DNA of 34,147 nt from a virus: the IMG/VR virus record IMGVR_UViG_3300013118_000813, positions 1 through 34,147 of that record; one strand, given 5' to 3'. Every line of letters begins with the position of its first letter. Position 1 is the first letter of the stretch. This document shows, in pieces, positions 7,406-15,271 of the stretch. The notes beneath the pieces are model-generated. The model ran no database searches. It saw only the letters and a program-made list of their open reading frames with translations, and was not told the DNA's origin. Both the position numbers and the translations under genes were made by a program.

Positions 7406-9166
7406 TTATTTGTAAACCTTCATATCTTCTAAAGCTTCATATACTTCCCGCAACTCGGCGGATGTTAGGCCCTTTGCACAATCACCAGATACGCGAGATC
7501 TGTAGACGGCATCCCGTGCTGTAGCCGGATCTACCCCCAGCCGCGCAATCATAAACCTTTCCAATTCCGCATCAGTTGGCCCCGATATAAGCAAATCATT
7601 AAGGGTTGGTGCCGTTTCCCCCGTTGAAGGCACTCCAAGAGCCGTAGAGGTTGTTGACGGGGACATAATATTGCGTAACGCAGAATCAAGTTCATCTAGA
7701 TCCTCAAAACCATCACGCATTGGGTTATCTATATAAGTTCCTGCATCTCCACCACCTCTATCTAAACCACCTCTATCTAAACCACCTCTATCTAAACCAC
7801 CTGTATCGTCTCCTGCACTTATATTATCATCAGCAGGGATCTCTTCCTTAGTTGTGTCATACATGTCATCTAGGATATCTTCCACGCATAACTCAGCCCT
7901 ATATCCTGCATCTATTAAGGCATCCATCAATTGAATAAGAATGGTTAAATACTCAATGACCATTGTTTCCTTGATATCCTCCTGTATTTCTCCCCCTAAC
8001 AACTTAGACATACGGGCCTCTGTTTGACGTCGATAACTGATGAGCTGCGCAAGAATACCTTCTCGACCAAAAAGTTTAGAAAGTGCGAGCTGGATCAAAG
8101 AGAGAAATGGCATACACGATTGTATCTTATACTTTTTCAACATCTTCATAGCCCAGGCGTATATAGATCTCTTAAGTATTCCACATAACACCTGAAGTGT
8201 CCCAAATGTGGCCATAATCAGACTGTCCACCATAATCTTGAAGATGTTCATCGTTAACATCTTAATGCTAAAGTCCTTTTTCTCCGAGATCGCAAGAGTA
8301 AGAATTAACCGAACGCTGCATAATACTGTCCTTACCTCACGCATGGCCTTCCTAACATCTTCATCCAATACTCCGGCCTCCAGAGCCTTCTCCAACTCTG
8401 TTCGTTCAATTTTATCCCAAGCAGCAAGTTGGCGTATAAGACAGCAGACAAACATAACTGGCTCAGTATCCATATGCTCCAGCGATCTTACAGCGCCTTC
8501 AAGAAGGTCTACGGTTTCCTCAAAGACACGTCCGATGACGCCATAGCCAGCATCCTCTATATTTGTTAAGTTTCCTCCAAAACCCTTATGAAAATTCGCT
8601 ATTGGTGTGCCTCTTGGCACACTTAAGGGGGAAGGTATATCAACACCCTTATTCTCATAGAATTCTTTAAGCCAGCTACTCTGAACCCCTCCCCCCTCAA
8701 GGGTTAATTCAATAATTGCGCCTCCACTCACAAACTTCGACTTAACAAACTCAGGTAACCTATCAGAAATACGAGTCTCTCCCTCCACGAAACCCACCCT
8801 ATTATGACCCTCATTAGCCTTCCACTCTTCCTCCATGGCAGTGGCAGAGAAGTCCTTTACACTTATCTTGGTGTTCCCAAGATTGATAGGTTTGGAGAGC
8901 TTAGCAACACCAGTCTCTTTAGAAAAGCCCCAATCCTCACGTAATGTGTCACTGTATGACGCAAGATCATCAAGACGGGTTGTCAGCCAGGTATTAATCC
9001 TACTCGCGACTGGATTCGGTTCCCCACTACTGGGCCCATGCGTACGCCCTGTCATCTCCTCCTGTAAACCACTAAGCTGGTTCTCCAGAGACCCTGAAAA
9101 CTCACTCACAGCAAGATTCCCCAGATCCTCGGCCGCCTTGGCCGCCTTGTCAAAATCATCCGGCAT
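7406..9166 (-). CDS. Unknown 586-residue protein between terminase and portal
   Basis: I do not recognise the family. The start ATG overlaps the terminase stop as TAATG, so translation is probably coupled. The N-terminal half is mixed and polar. Residues about 235-420 are rich in long hydrophobic or amphipathic helices (MFVCCLIRQLAAW, VLCSVRLILTLAI, IMVDSLIMATFGTLQVLCGI), with several Cys. An acidic, glycine-rich linker holds three GGLDR repeats at 457-471, encoded by a 15-base DNA repeat. The last 65 residues form a separate small helical domain (SGPTDAELERFMIARLGVDP). The position fits a packaging or connector-associated structural protein. A membrane-interacting virion protein is the alternative. 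Confidence 0.6.
   Translation of the reverse strand: MPDDFDKAAKAAEDLGNLAVSEFSGSLENQLSGLQEEMTGRTHGPSSGEPNPVASRINTWLTTRLDDLASYSDTLREDWGFSKETGVAKLSKPINLGNTKISVKDFSATAMEEEWKANEGHNRVGFVEGETRISDRLPEFVKSKFVSGGAIIELTLEGGGVQSSWLKEFYENKGVDIPSPLSVPRGTPIANFHKGFGGNLTNIEDAGYGVIGRVFEETVDLLEGAVRSLEHMDTEPVMFVCCLIRQLAAWDKIERTELEKALEAGVLDEDVRKAMREVRTVLCSVRLILTLAISEKKDFSIKMLTMNIFKIMVDSLIMATFGTLQVLCGILKRSIYAWAMKMLKKYKIQSCMPFLSLIQLALSKLFGREGILAQLISYRRQTEARMSKLLGGEIQEDIKETMVIEYLTILIQLMDALIDAGYRAELCVEDILDDMYDTTKEEIPADDNISAGDDTGGLDRGGLDRGGLDRGGGDAGTYIDNPMRDGFEDLDELDSALRNIMSPSTTSTALGVPSTGETAPTLNDLLISGPTDAELERFMIARLGVDPATARDAVYRSRVSGDCAKGLTSAELREVYEALEDMKVYK
7751..7802 (-). repeat. 15-base tandem repeat inside a gene
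   Basis: Three exact copies of accacctctatctaa (+ strand) occupy 7751-7795, followed by a 7-base partial copy. They encode the GGLDR repeats in the acidic linker of the 586-residue protein and keep frame. The identity of the copies suggests recent slippage expansion. Confidence 0.9.
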
Positions 9167-11448
9167 TATATATCTGTTCTCCTTGGAGTGTGGTGTCTAT
9201 CTCCCCGGGACCCACGACGTTTGGGGAGAAGCGGATCCCCCTTATCTTCCCGCTCCGGCGGTTCACCTTTCTTAGGCCAATGCCCATAATGATTGACTGT
9301 ATACTCGCCTGCTTGAAATACCTCTGGGTCCAAAGATGTCTTCTTACTACTTACAGGACTAAGTACATTACGTCTGGCTATTGCATGGGGAATGAGAGTA
9401 GAATCTTCTACCCCTGCACTTTCCATAGCATAATCCCAGGCCATGAAATCATCATGATTAGTGAGGTAAGCATGAACAGCTAACATCCAACTATCTAAGA
9501 CATGATCGTTTCCTTTGGAATAAACCTCCCCCCGGGCCCCTACACGTTCCACAGTATAAGCACGCATCTGGCCCACAAGTCGTTTCTCGTTAAGTTCTAT
9601 TGGGTTGCCCAAGACATCAACAGCAGGAATAATAATTCTACCACCCTCCAAAACTCGAACTCCATTACGAACAAGGAAATTCTTAGTCCGCACCTTACTG
9701 GTACTATTGGTAGTTGGATCAATAACCTCACTAGAGCCGCCAAAATCAACTACCTCCATCCTATCCAGCATCCTGGTAAGGCCGGTACACCTCATACCGG
9801 TAGGAGAGATACCCCTCTGTATGGATAATCGTAAGAGCTCCCAATTGGTATGCCCGTGGCCATGATCAAAACAGGCATAGTCAATCCTGTACTTATGTAG
9901 AAGAGATAGGATAAAATCAACTGCCACTACGTTGGTATATTCCAGGGCATCAACCCTATCTGCCTTGAAGAGGCGAAGAACCTTTCCCACTTTCTTAGGT
10001 TCTCCGATAAGGCCAGACCTGTACGGGACCATTTCCACCGGCTTATTAACATGCTCCAGGATAACTACATGTACCCCAGTGGCGGCCTCATTCCAGTCAA
10101 CCCCCATGGTATAATAGTTCTCCGGATTAAATTGTAGGTCAGGATAGTCATAAACAAATAGAGCCGGCTCAATAAACTTGTTCCGGAAGACGCCTTCAGT
10201 CGCATCACTAAAGAGGGCACAATACTCCCTATTGTATTGACTCTCATCCGCGATGGAACGGGCTAGTGCTTCCTGTTCCGTAGTCCATTCCGGGCTAGAT
10301 GAGCTGGGGATGTGATGTTCGTGGAAGTCAAACCTGGGATCGTCCTTGTTGCGACTCAGGTTAAAGAAGAAACCCCGACGGCCGGAGGGTGTAGAAGAAA
10401 ATATTACCTGCGTATCCTTGTGGGAGGTAGATATGGGCCAGATATCCTCAATGATTATATTCTCCGGTATATAGTCACCCTCATCAATAATAAGGTCGTG
10501 CGCAGAGTTATGTACAAGGAAACCTCCATTAGCTACTCCAGATATGCGAAAACCCCCTAACTCTTCTGGGGGTGGTGTCATAACAATGAAGTTGTGTTCC
10601 TCTTCCACAGTAAGGTCATAAGTCCTCTCCTCCCCCATCTCCTCAACATTATATGCTCGGCTCCAATTAAGTCCACCATTTATATCTACCACCCCCACAA
10701 AGTGAGACATATTCTGGTCAGTTTTCCAAGTCTTGATATCCTCTAATTCTATAAAACCCTTTCCAAAGATAAAGATCTTGTGCTCAGCAGTAGCCTTTAG
10801 AATCCGACTGGAGGTGGTATTTAGTTGATAGATAAGCTTCTTACCATTATCGTGTATAGCCGTCACCTTTCTAGTCACCATACAAAGATCATCCAGGTCA
10901 TAGGAACGAACCCGTTCACCAGCTTTAATTTCCTCAACTGATTTCCAAGATCCGCCTGCCATCCATACCTTTGTTCCTGCGGGGAGACATTTACCGCGAA
11001 CTGAGGAATTACCAACATTACCGATAATACTGGAACCATTCTCAAACCAAATCTCGTGTGGTTTCTTCCGAACATTCTTAATGGAGTCCTTTATCTTTGG
11101 GGCGTCATATATCATATTACCCATTAGGTTAAATATGATATCCAGCTGGTTCTCGTAGGCGGCTACAACCAAAACCTGACGATAATTATGAGTGAAGGCT
11201 TTCCAAATCGCCTCAATAGCTAAGGTTACGGATTTTCCAACGCGCCTTCCTAGTCGCAGAAGACGATGCTGGTGTTGGTCCCTAAGAATAGTCCTCTGAT
11301 AAGGCCGTAAGACGAGAGGCTCAGTTGGATCGGCTGGATTACGGAGGTAAGATTCAGCAAAGAGCGTAGGGTCTATAATGGTCTGGGCCTCCAGGAATTC
11401 GTCTGGAGAGAAACTACCTAGGCTGGATTGATCTTTTCGGTCCGACAT
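9166..11448 (-). CDS. terL: Terminase large subunit with in-frame mini-intein
   Basis: The precursor is 760 residues and would be 599 after splicing. It is the ATP-driven DNA packaging motor. The Walker A is RLGRRVGKS (65-73) and Walker B with catalytic Glu is DLIIDE (318-323). A coupling-like SSTPSGRRG lies at 352-360. The C-terminal nuclease shows metal-binding acids at Asp451 (MGVDWNE), Asp528 (ACFDHGHGH) and Asp652 (NDHVLDSW). Residues 154-314 are an intein, inserted just ahead of Walker B between K153 and S315. The start overlaps the upstream gene by 31 bases and has only a weak SD, and the end overlaps the next start as TAATG. The small subunit is not obvious nearby. Confidence 0.93.
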   Translation of the reverse strand: MSDRKDQSSLGSFSPDEFLEAQTIIDPTLFAESYLRNPADPTEPLVLRPYQRTILRDQHQHRLLRLGRRVGKSVTLAIEAIWKAFTHNYRQVLVVAAYENQLDIIFNLMGNMIYDAPKIKDSIKNVRKKPHEIWFENGSSIIGNVGNSSVRGKCLPAGTKVWMAGGSWKSVEEIKAGERVRSYDLDDLCMVTRKVTAIHDNGKKLIYQLNTTSSRILKATAEHKIFIFGKGFIELEDIKTWKTDQNMSHFVGVVDINGGLNWSRAYNVEEMGEERTYDLTVEEEHNFIVMTPPPEELGGFRISGVANGGFLVHNSAHDLIIDEGDYIPENIIIEDIWPISTSHKDTQVIFSSTPSGRRGFFFNLSRNKDDPRFDFHEHHIPSSSSPEWTTEQEALARSIADESQYNREYCALFSDATEGVFRNKFIEPALFVYDYPDLQFNPENYYTMGVDWNEAATGVHVVILEHVNKPVEMVPYRSGLIGEPKKVGKVLRLFKADRVDALEYTNVVAVDFILSLLHKYRIDYACFDHGHGHTNWELLRLSIQRGISPTGMRCTGLTRMLDRMEVVDFGGSSEVIDPTTNSTSKVRTKNFLVRNGVRVLEGGRIIIPAVDVLGNPIELNEKRLVGQMRAYTVERVGARGEVYSKGNDHVLDSWMLAVHAYLTNHDDFMAWDYAMESAGVEDSTLIPHAIARRNVLSPVSSKKTSLDPEVFQAGEYTVNHYGHWPKKGEPPEREDKGDPLLPKRRGSRGDRHHTPRRTDI
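10507..10989 (-). other. Mini-intein within the terminase, no homing endonuclease domain
   Basis: The element is 161 residues, starting CLPAGTKVWM and ending GGFLVHN before Ser. Block A has Cys1. Block B has TAEHKI with its His. Block F is YDLTVEEEHNFIV. Block G has the His-Asn end with Ser as the +1 residue. All residues needed for standard class 1 splicing are present, so it should be active. There is no LAGLIDADG region. The site, immediately before the Walker B strand, is a conserved catalytic position, as is usual for inteins. Confidence 0.93.
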
Positions 11449-12344
11449 ATGAAGCTCTTATCAATGAAATTACCAATTTGGGTGCGGACCTCAACAAGGG
11501 TCTCATATATATCACGATCAACTATCCTATAGCGGTTTATACAACAAGTAACTACAGAATCATCAATATTACTTGTACGGATTAATAAATTTGGTGATGG
11601 CCACCAACCTCCTCTGTTGTTGGTGTTTTCATCAGGCCTCTTATGTAAATTAGCGCCAGGTATACCAACCTCATAAATCCTGCTTTTACCCCGGCTGGTT
11701 GTTTTGTAGGAGCCAGTCCTCGTAAATAAGCTAAATAATCGCTGCTGACTCTCATAATCAATCCTTCTTATAAAGGCAGTTCTCTTACTTTTGGAGAATG
11801 CGTTAAATAAGGCCCCCAGAAAACGATTAAGGGATGCTTCATTTAATTTACCAAGGTAGGAAGGAATTGTGATAGTACCACGCTCGCCCATATGCGGACT
11901 ACGACGTGACAGCTCAACCAGAGAGGCAACAAAGGCATCCACCCACTCCTGACCACGCTCATCCCTCCCATAGTTATTAATTCTGTTAATGAGATAGGGA
12001 TATATTTTTAACCATCGACATCTTTTATATTGCCTAACATGCTCGGCGAAGGATATCCACCCCTTGGCCCCTAAGAGTTCTGTCTCCTCCCCACATAAGA
12101 TACTGCGGCCATTTGAGCTCACAAGACCACAAAGTCGAGCGGATGAACCCTCTTCCACAGGATAAATCTCTATCATTTGCTTTCGCGGAGAAGAAACCAA
12201 CCAACCCAAACCCTCAACAGGACCACAACCAATTAAGTCGCCGGCCTTGTGAAAAGAACCGTCGGCGAGTACAATCTCCTGCGCGGCCGAGATTAACAGC
12301 CTTTCACCTTCCCTACCTTTTTCGTCTTTTGGTGCTGTTACGAT
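11418..12344 (-). CDS. Free-standing intein-like protein (Hint-like plus degenerate LAGLIDADG-like), start uncertain
   Basis: A conventional start would be TTG at 12207-12209 (263 residues). The frame stays open upstream, and the added sequence reads like a Hint module: EIVLADGSFHKAGDLIG, continuing into GRSILCGEETELLGAKGWIS. An AGGAGG at 12352-12357 sits seven bases before an ATC codon (12342-12344), which would give 308 residues. The middle part, IPSYLGKLNEASLNRFLGAL then FNAF and DYESQQRLFSLFTRTGSY, resembles the second half of a LAGLIDADG endonuclease, with the acidic residue lost. No Cys1 or His-Asn end is seen, so splicing is not expected. It overlaps terL by 31 bases. A small terminase subunit is the main alternative. 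The family is my inference. Confidence 0.5.
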   Translation of the reverse strand: MVTAPKDEKGREGERLLISAAQEIVLADGSFHKAGDLIGCGPVEGLGWLVSSPRKQMIEIYPVEEGSSARLCGLVSSNGRSILCGEETELLGAKGWISFAEHVRQYKRCRWLKIYPYLINRINNYGRDERGQEWVDAFVASLVELSRRSPHMGERGTITIPSYLGKLNEASLNRFLGALFNAFSKSKRTAFIRRIDYESQQRLFSLFTRTGSYKTTSRGKSRIYEVGIPGANLHKRPDENTNNRGGWWPSPNLLIRTSNIDDSVVTCCINRYRIVDRDIYETLVEVRTQIGNFIDKSFICRTEKINPA

Positions 12345-12492
12345 CCCTGTGCCTCCTAGCTGATGGCTTCAAATAATAGCGGTGATCAAGAACATCTCTA
12401 ATGATATTAGCTTTATCTACTTTCCTCCTGAATCTACGGAGGGCTTTAATTATGTCTCTTTCTTCCTGTCCCTTAACCTCAACAATTACCAT
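12313..12492 (-). CDS. rpsU: Ribosomal protein bS21 encoded by the phage
   Basis: A 59-codon gene translates as MVIVEVKGQEERDIIKALRR followed by FRRKVDKANIIRDVLDHRYY and LKPSARRHRDRN, with a lysine/arginine-rich tail. This matches the bS21 pattern: a short beta start, an ALRRFKR helix, a second helix, a YYxKPS-like motif, then a basic tail. E. coli bS21 is about 71 residues, so this is slightly short, as in several bacteria. The SD AGGAGG lies four bases before the ATG, a strong site. In the 30S subunit, bS21 sits beside the anti-SD end of 16S rRNA and helps initiation. It lies between virion-type genes and the terminase cluster and ends in TAG. Confidence 0.9.
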   Translation of the reverse strand: MVIVEVKGQEERDIIKALRRFRRKVDKANIIRDVLDHRYYLKPSARRHRDRNSTKRRKR

Positions 12493-12500
12493 ATGTCCTC

Positions 12501-13637
12501 CTATCTATGATAGAACTGTGCTTCATTTCCTAGGAAGCGATTACTGGGCTGTACCTTCGCCTGATAGATGGCCTGAACCGCACGTTGTCTCTCTGTGGCA
12601 GCTCCGGGGGTCATGAAGGCCCCTGGAAGTCTGCCTGTACTGATCTCCAAGGAGCGGAACTCATCCAGCAGGGTAAGGGCTGAGGCTGCAACGCCTCCGG
12701 CCTCTCTTATCATGGCGGAGCCCAATGGCTTAAGGGCTAACCAGGCCAGGCTGGCCCAACTCCATGCGGCGAATCCTCTTAGAGCAAGTCCGGCAGCCTT
12801 ACCTGCAAAACCTTTGCCCAATTTTATAGCTAAGGTACTTGCCTTTTTACTGGATGCACTAACAATGGCCCTGTATGTACCACCCTCCTCAACAATTCGT
12901 GCCCCTTTAAGTACATCATCCGCGTCAAATCCCTCTCCCGCGGCCCGGAGTATCTTTCTCACAACGCCCTTAGGAGCCTCACGGTCGCCAATCATTGAAA
13001 CTAACTTACGCCTAGCCGGTCCCCTAACCAATTTGTCTTTATCCATGTGTCTTGTAATCTTGGCCGCTGTTTTAGCGCCCCACTTCCTACTGCCCCTTTT
13101 AGCATCCTTCTTTACCCATCTAACTTCCCCCTTAAATATATTCTTCCTATAACCCAGGTCTGTCTCTAATGCATCATCAATTAAGTCCGCGACGCTTCCG
13201 AGAGAGACTACAGACCGCCCCGGGTCAACTATACCTGCCAGGCCCAAGGAACGTGCATGCTGTAGAGCTACTCTAGCATTATCACCTAATAGGGAACCTG
13301 CCAGGGGAGTACGTGCCACACCCTCAACTGCTGAAAGAATTATATTACCGGCGCTGAGGTAGCGACTGGGCCCAGTTACTCCTGTGAGAAGGGTCTTATA
13401 GCCCCACATCCCGCCAAACTTGAACTGACTTAACCCTGCCCCGCTCGGGCCTAGCCCTTGGAATGGGTTAACTAACATACCCATCCGGAGGGACTCAAGC
13501 GGATTTACAAAGAGAACTGAGAGGGGGTTAAAACCAGCGGCAACATCAGTAGCAATACCACCCGCACCGGCCGCCGCAGCACCTATCAGTGCCGGGTTGG
13601 TCCAACTGGCGTTGGTTGCCTGTTTAATTGAGGGCAT
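12501..13637 (-). CDS. Unknown Ala/Gly-rich protein, probably virion-associated
   Basis: The product is 378 residues, not recognised. It is rich in Ala, Gly, Leu and Arg/Lys. It has a hydrophobic N-terminal stretch (ALIGAAAAGAGGIATDVAAG, 16-35), a basic middle (KKDAKRGSRKWGAKTAAK), and a second apolar stretch near GLALRGFAAWSWASLAWLAL (about 285-304). The tail, ERQRAVQAIYQAKVQPSNRF then LGNEAQFYHR, is an Arg/Gln-rich end that looks conserved in style with the tail of the neighbouring 238-residue protein (GHLGASGNLALASHRVR). AGGT sits seven bases before the ATG. Its neighbours suggest an internal or ejected virion protein. No enzyme motif was seen. Confidence 0.6.
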   Translation of the reverse strand: MPSIKQATNASWTNPALIGAAAAGAGGIATDVAAGFNPLSVLFVNPLESLRMGMLVNPFQGLGPSGAGLSQFKFGGMWGYKTLLTGVTGPSRYLSAGNIILSAVEGVARTPLAGSLLGDNARVALQHARSLGLAGIVDPGRSVVSLGSVADLIDDALETDLGYRKNIFKGEVRWVKKDAKRGSRKWGAKTAAKITRHMDKDKLVRGPARRKLVSMIGDREAPKGVVRKILRAAGEGFDADDVLKGARIVEEGGTYRAIVSASSKKASTLAIKLGKGFAGKAAGLALRGFAAWSWASLAWLALKPLGSAMIREAGGVAASALTLLDEFRSLEISTGRLPGAFMTPGAATERQRAVQAIYQAKVQPSNRFLGNEAQFYHR

Positions 13638-13681
13638 TAAATTTACCTAGAAAATCTATTATGTCTTTAGCCTCTACTTCA

Positions 13682-13822
13682 TTAGGGGGGAGACTCTACA
13701 CCATCCTGGCTACTCAGATTTGGACAACACTCATGTACAATGTATAGATCAGGCTTTATCTGACTACCTTTTTCAAGGATAATGACAACTTCGCCACGCT
13801 CTGCACACCTTACCTTTTTCAT
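13682..13822 (-). CDS. Small unknown gene, 46 residues
   Basis: The frame reads MKKVRCAERGEVVIILEKGS and continues to CCPNLSSQDGVESPP. Its ATG overlaps the stop of the 34-codon gene upstream as ATGA, an overlap found at several other junctions in this window. It holds three Cys, one near the start and an adjacent pair, and a beta-like VVIILEKG. No family was recognised. Overlap and placement between two long genes support expression. Its small size leaves real doubt. Confidence 0.5.
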   Translation of the reverse strand: MKKVRCAERGEVVIILEKGSQIKPDLYIVHECCPNLSSQDGVESPP

Positions 13823-13923
13823 GACTTCTTGCCTCTTTTCACATTTGGCTTCTTAGCCTTGCCCACCTTCTTTATAGGCCTGGAAGGTGCTCGCCTAGGG
13901 ATATCTCTTCTGAATAGTGGCAT
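13819..13923 (-). CDS. Tiny very basic protein, 34 residues
   Basis: The frame reads MPLFRRDIPRRAPSRPIKKV then GKAKKPNVKRGKKS. About 15 of 34 residues are Lys or Arg, with four Pro. It starts one base after the stop of the 238-residue gene (TAATATG) and couples to the next gene by ATGA. A nucleic-acid-binding or DNA-condensing peptide would fit the composition, but this is inference. Confidence 0.5.
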   Translation of the reverse strand: MPLFRRDIPRRAPSRPIKKVGKAKKPNVKRGKKS

Positions 13924-13924
13924 A

Positions 13925-14641
13925 TTACAACATACTCCGGTTTCTTACTCTGTGGGAGGCTAGTGCTAAATTGCCGCTGGCCCCTAGGTGTCCAGGGTAC
14001 ATCCTACCACCTGGCCGTTTCATCCAGGTACGATATCCTTGACCGCCGCCAACTTTTGTTCTGTCTGTCATAGTGTTATTAAGGCCGTGATAGGTACGGA
14101 CAACATCATTAACAGCCTTAGACATACCAAGGACCAACTTGCTCCCCTGGTAGCCACCTGCGGCGGCGCCTATAAGACCGCCAATAACAGCTGACCAGCC
14201 CCTCGTCCCTTTGCCAAAGAACAGTCCCGCCGCGGCACCTATTACACCGCCGGTAACAGCCCCTGCCCTAGTGCCTTTTCTCAGTAACGCGGCATCCTTA
14301 CTAGATGTCATGTAAGAAGCAGATTGCTTTATTGCATCCCAGGGGGATATGGGTTTCATGTATATACCGAAGCCTGAGGCCTCTGCCGGACTCTTACCCC
14401 AAATACCAAACCACGGCCGGTTGGCTAGGGTATTTTCCATACCACTGCCCAGGTCCATACCGTAACGGCCATAGTATGAGGTGTCCGTCATATAACCTAT
14501 GCCTGCAGCAATACCCACACCTCCGAGGCCAAGCATTACAGCAGCGGATGCATTTGAGGCATTTGGGCCTGACAGGAACCGGCCGGCATTCTCAACTACC
14601 TTCGAAGCCTTAACTCCCTGTATCATAGCTTTTAAAGACAT
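13925..14641 (-). CDS. Unknown glycine-zipper protein, probably virion-associated
   Basis: The product is 238 residues. It has an apolar Gly/Ala segment near residues 33-50 (AAVMLGLGGVGIAAGIGY) and a long glycine-zipper region at about 127-165 (GAVTGGVIGAAAGLFFGKG and SAVIGGLIGAAAGGYQGSK). Glycine zippers usually pack transmembrane helices. In phages such proteins may be ejected to form a channel in the envelope. The C terminus, GHLGASGNLALASHRVRNR, resembles the tail style of the 378-residue neighbour. AGGT is eight bases from the ATG. The family was not recognised. Confidence 0.6.
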   Translation of the reverse strand: MSLKAMIQGVKASKVVENAGRFLSGPNASNASAAVMLGLGGVGIAAGIGYMTDTSYYGRYGMDLGSGMENTLANRPWFGIWGKSPAEASGFGIYMKPISPWDAIKQSASYMTSSKDAALLRKGTRAGAVTGGVIGAAAGLFFGKGTRGWSAVIGGLIGAAAGGYQGSKLVLGMSKAVNDVVRTYHGLNNTMTDRTKVGGGQGYRTWMKRPGGRMYPGHLGASGNLALASHRVRNRSML

Positions 14642-14647
14642 CCCGCT

Positions 14648-15271
14648 TTACCTAAATACCTTTCCAACAACGGACGGGTGTTTACCACCTTGTAGAACCT
14701 GTGTACTTATATTAAATCTCCCGCCGGTCTTGTTTAACCAGTTAATAAACTTTCCCTTCTTAACGGCGAACCCGCCTACATATCTTCCCAGCAGTCCACC
14801 CGCCATGCCATAGGCTAACATACGCGGCATTGATGTATCATCCCTGTCATAAGCCCCACTCATACCTATTGCAGCACCCACAAATGTGCCTGCCCCGGAG
14901 TAGTTGTACTTAGATGTTGATGCCATCAGCTCTCGCATGAAATTCTTTGTACCGCCTAACGTATCACCTAAGATACCGCTCAGTTCTGCGGTAAATGCCT
15001 GGGGAGAAGCACGCTGGGCATGCAACGAGGAGCCTCTTGTCAGTCTAGTCGAGATGGACTCGGTCACGGCTATGGAGCTCTTGATCGCCCCGCCGCCAGT
15101 CTCGCCCCTTATGGATGCCTCTATCACATCCCCGACCTTAAGCGATCCTTCTTGATAAAGCCTCCTTGTGAATTCTTCCCGCGTCCTCGCGTATAAGCCT
15201 GTCCTGCTACTAGCTGCTTTCTTAAGTAGGCCCCTGCTCACAGCTGCTTTCTTAAATAGATTAAGTGGCAT
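14648..15271 (-). CDS. Unknown glycine-rich protein, probably virion-associated
   Basis: The product is 207 residues. A basic N terminus (FKKAAVSRGLLKKAASSRTG) is followed by a polar middle, then a Gly/Ala apolar segment near 126-170 (GAGTFVGAAIGMSGAYDRDD and MLAYGMAGGLLGRYVGGFAV), and a basic tail ending GKVFR. The arrangement parallels the downstream 238-residue protein, and the two may form a pair. The start overlaps the upstream gene by 11 bases. No motif points to an enzyme. Confidence 0.6.
   Translation of the reverse strand: MPLNLFKKAAVSRGLLKKAASSRTGLYARTREEFTRRLYQEGSLKVGDVIEASIRGETGGGAIKSSIAVTESISTRLTRGSSLHAQRASPQAFTAELSGILGDTLGGTKNFMRELMASTSKYNYSGAGTFVGAAIGMSGAYDRDDTSMPRMLAYGMAGGLLGRYVGGFAVKKGKFINWLNKTGGRFNISTQVLQGGKHPSVVGKVFR

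Noticed and set aside
7751-7802. The 15-base repeats as a CRISPR or origin iteron
   Set aside because: The copies are adjacent without spacers and keep the reading frame as GGLDR codons.
12595-13152. A 185-codon plus-strand frame
   Set aside because: It is a shadow of the Ala/Gly-rich gene at 12501-13637, produced by its GC-rich codons.
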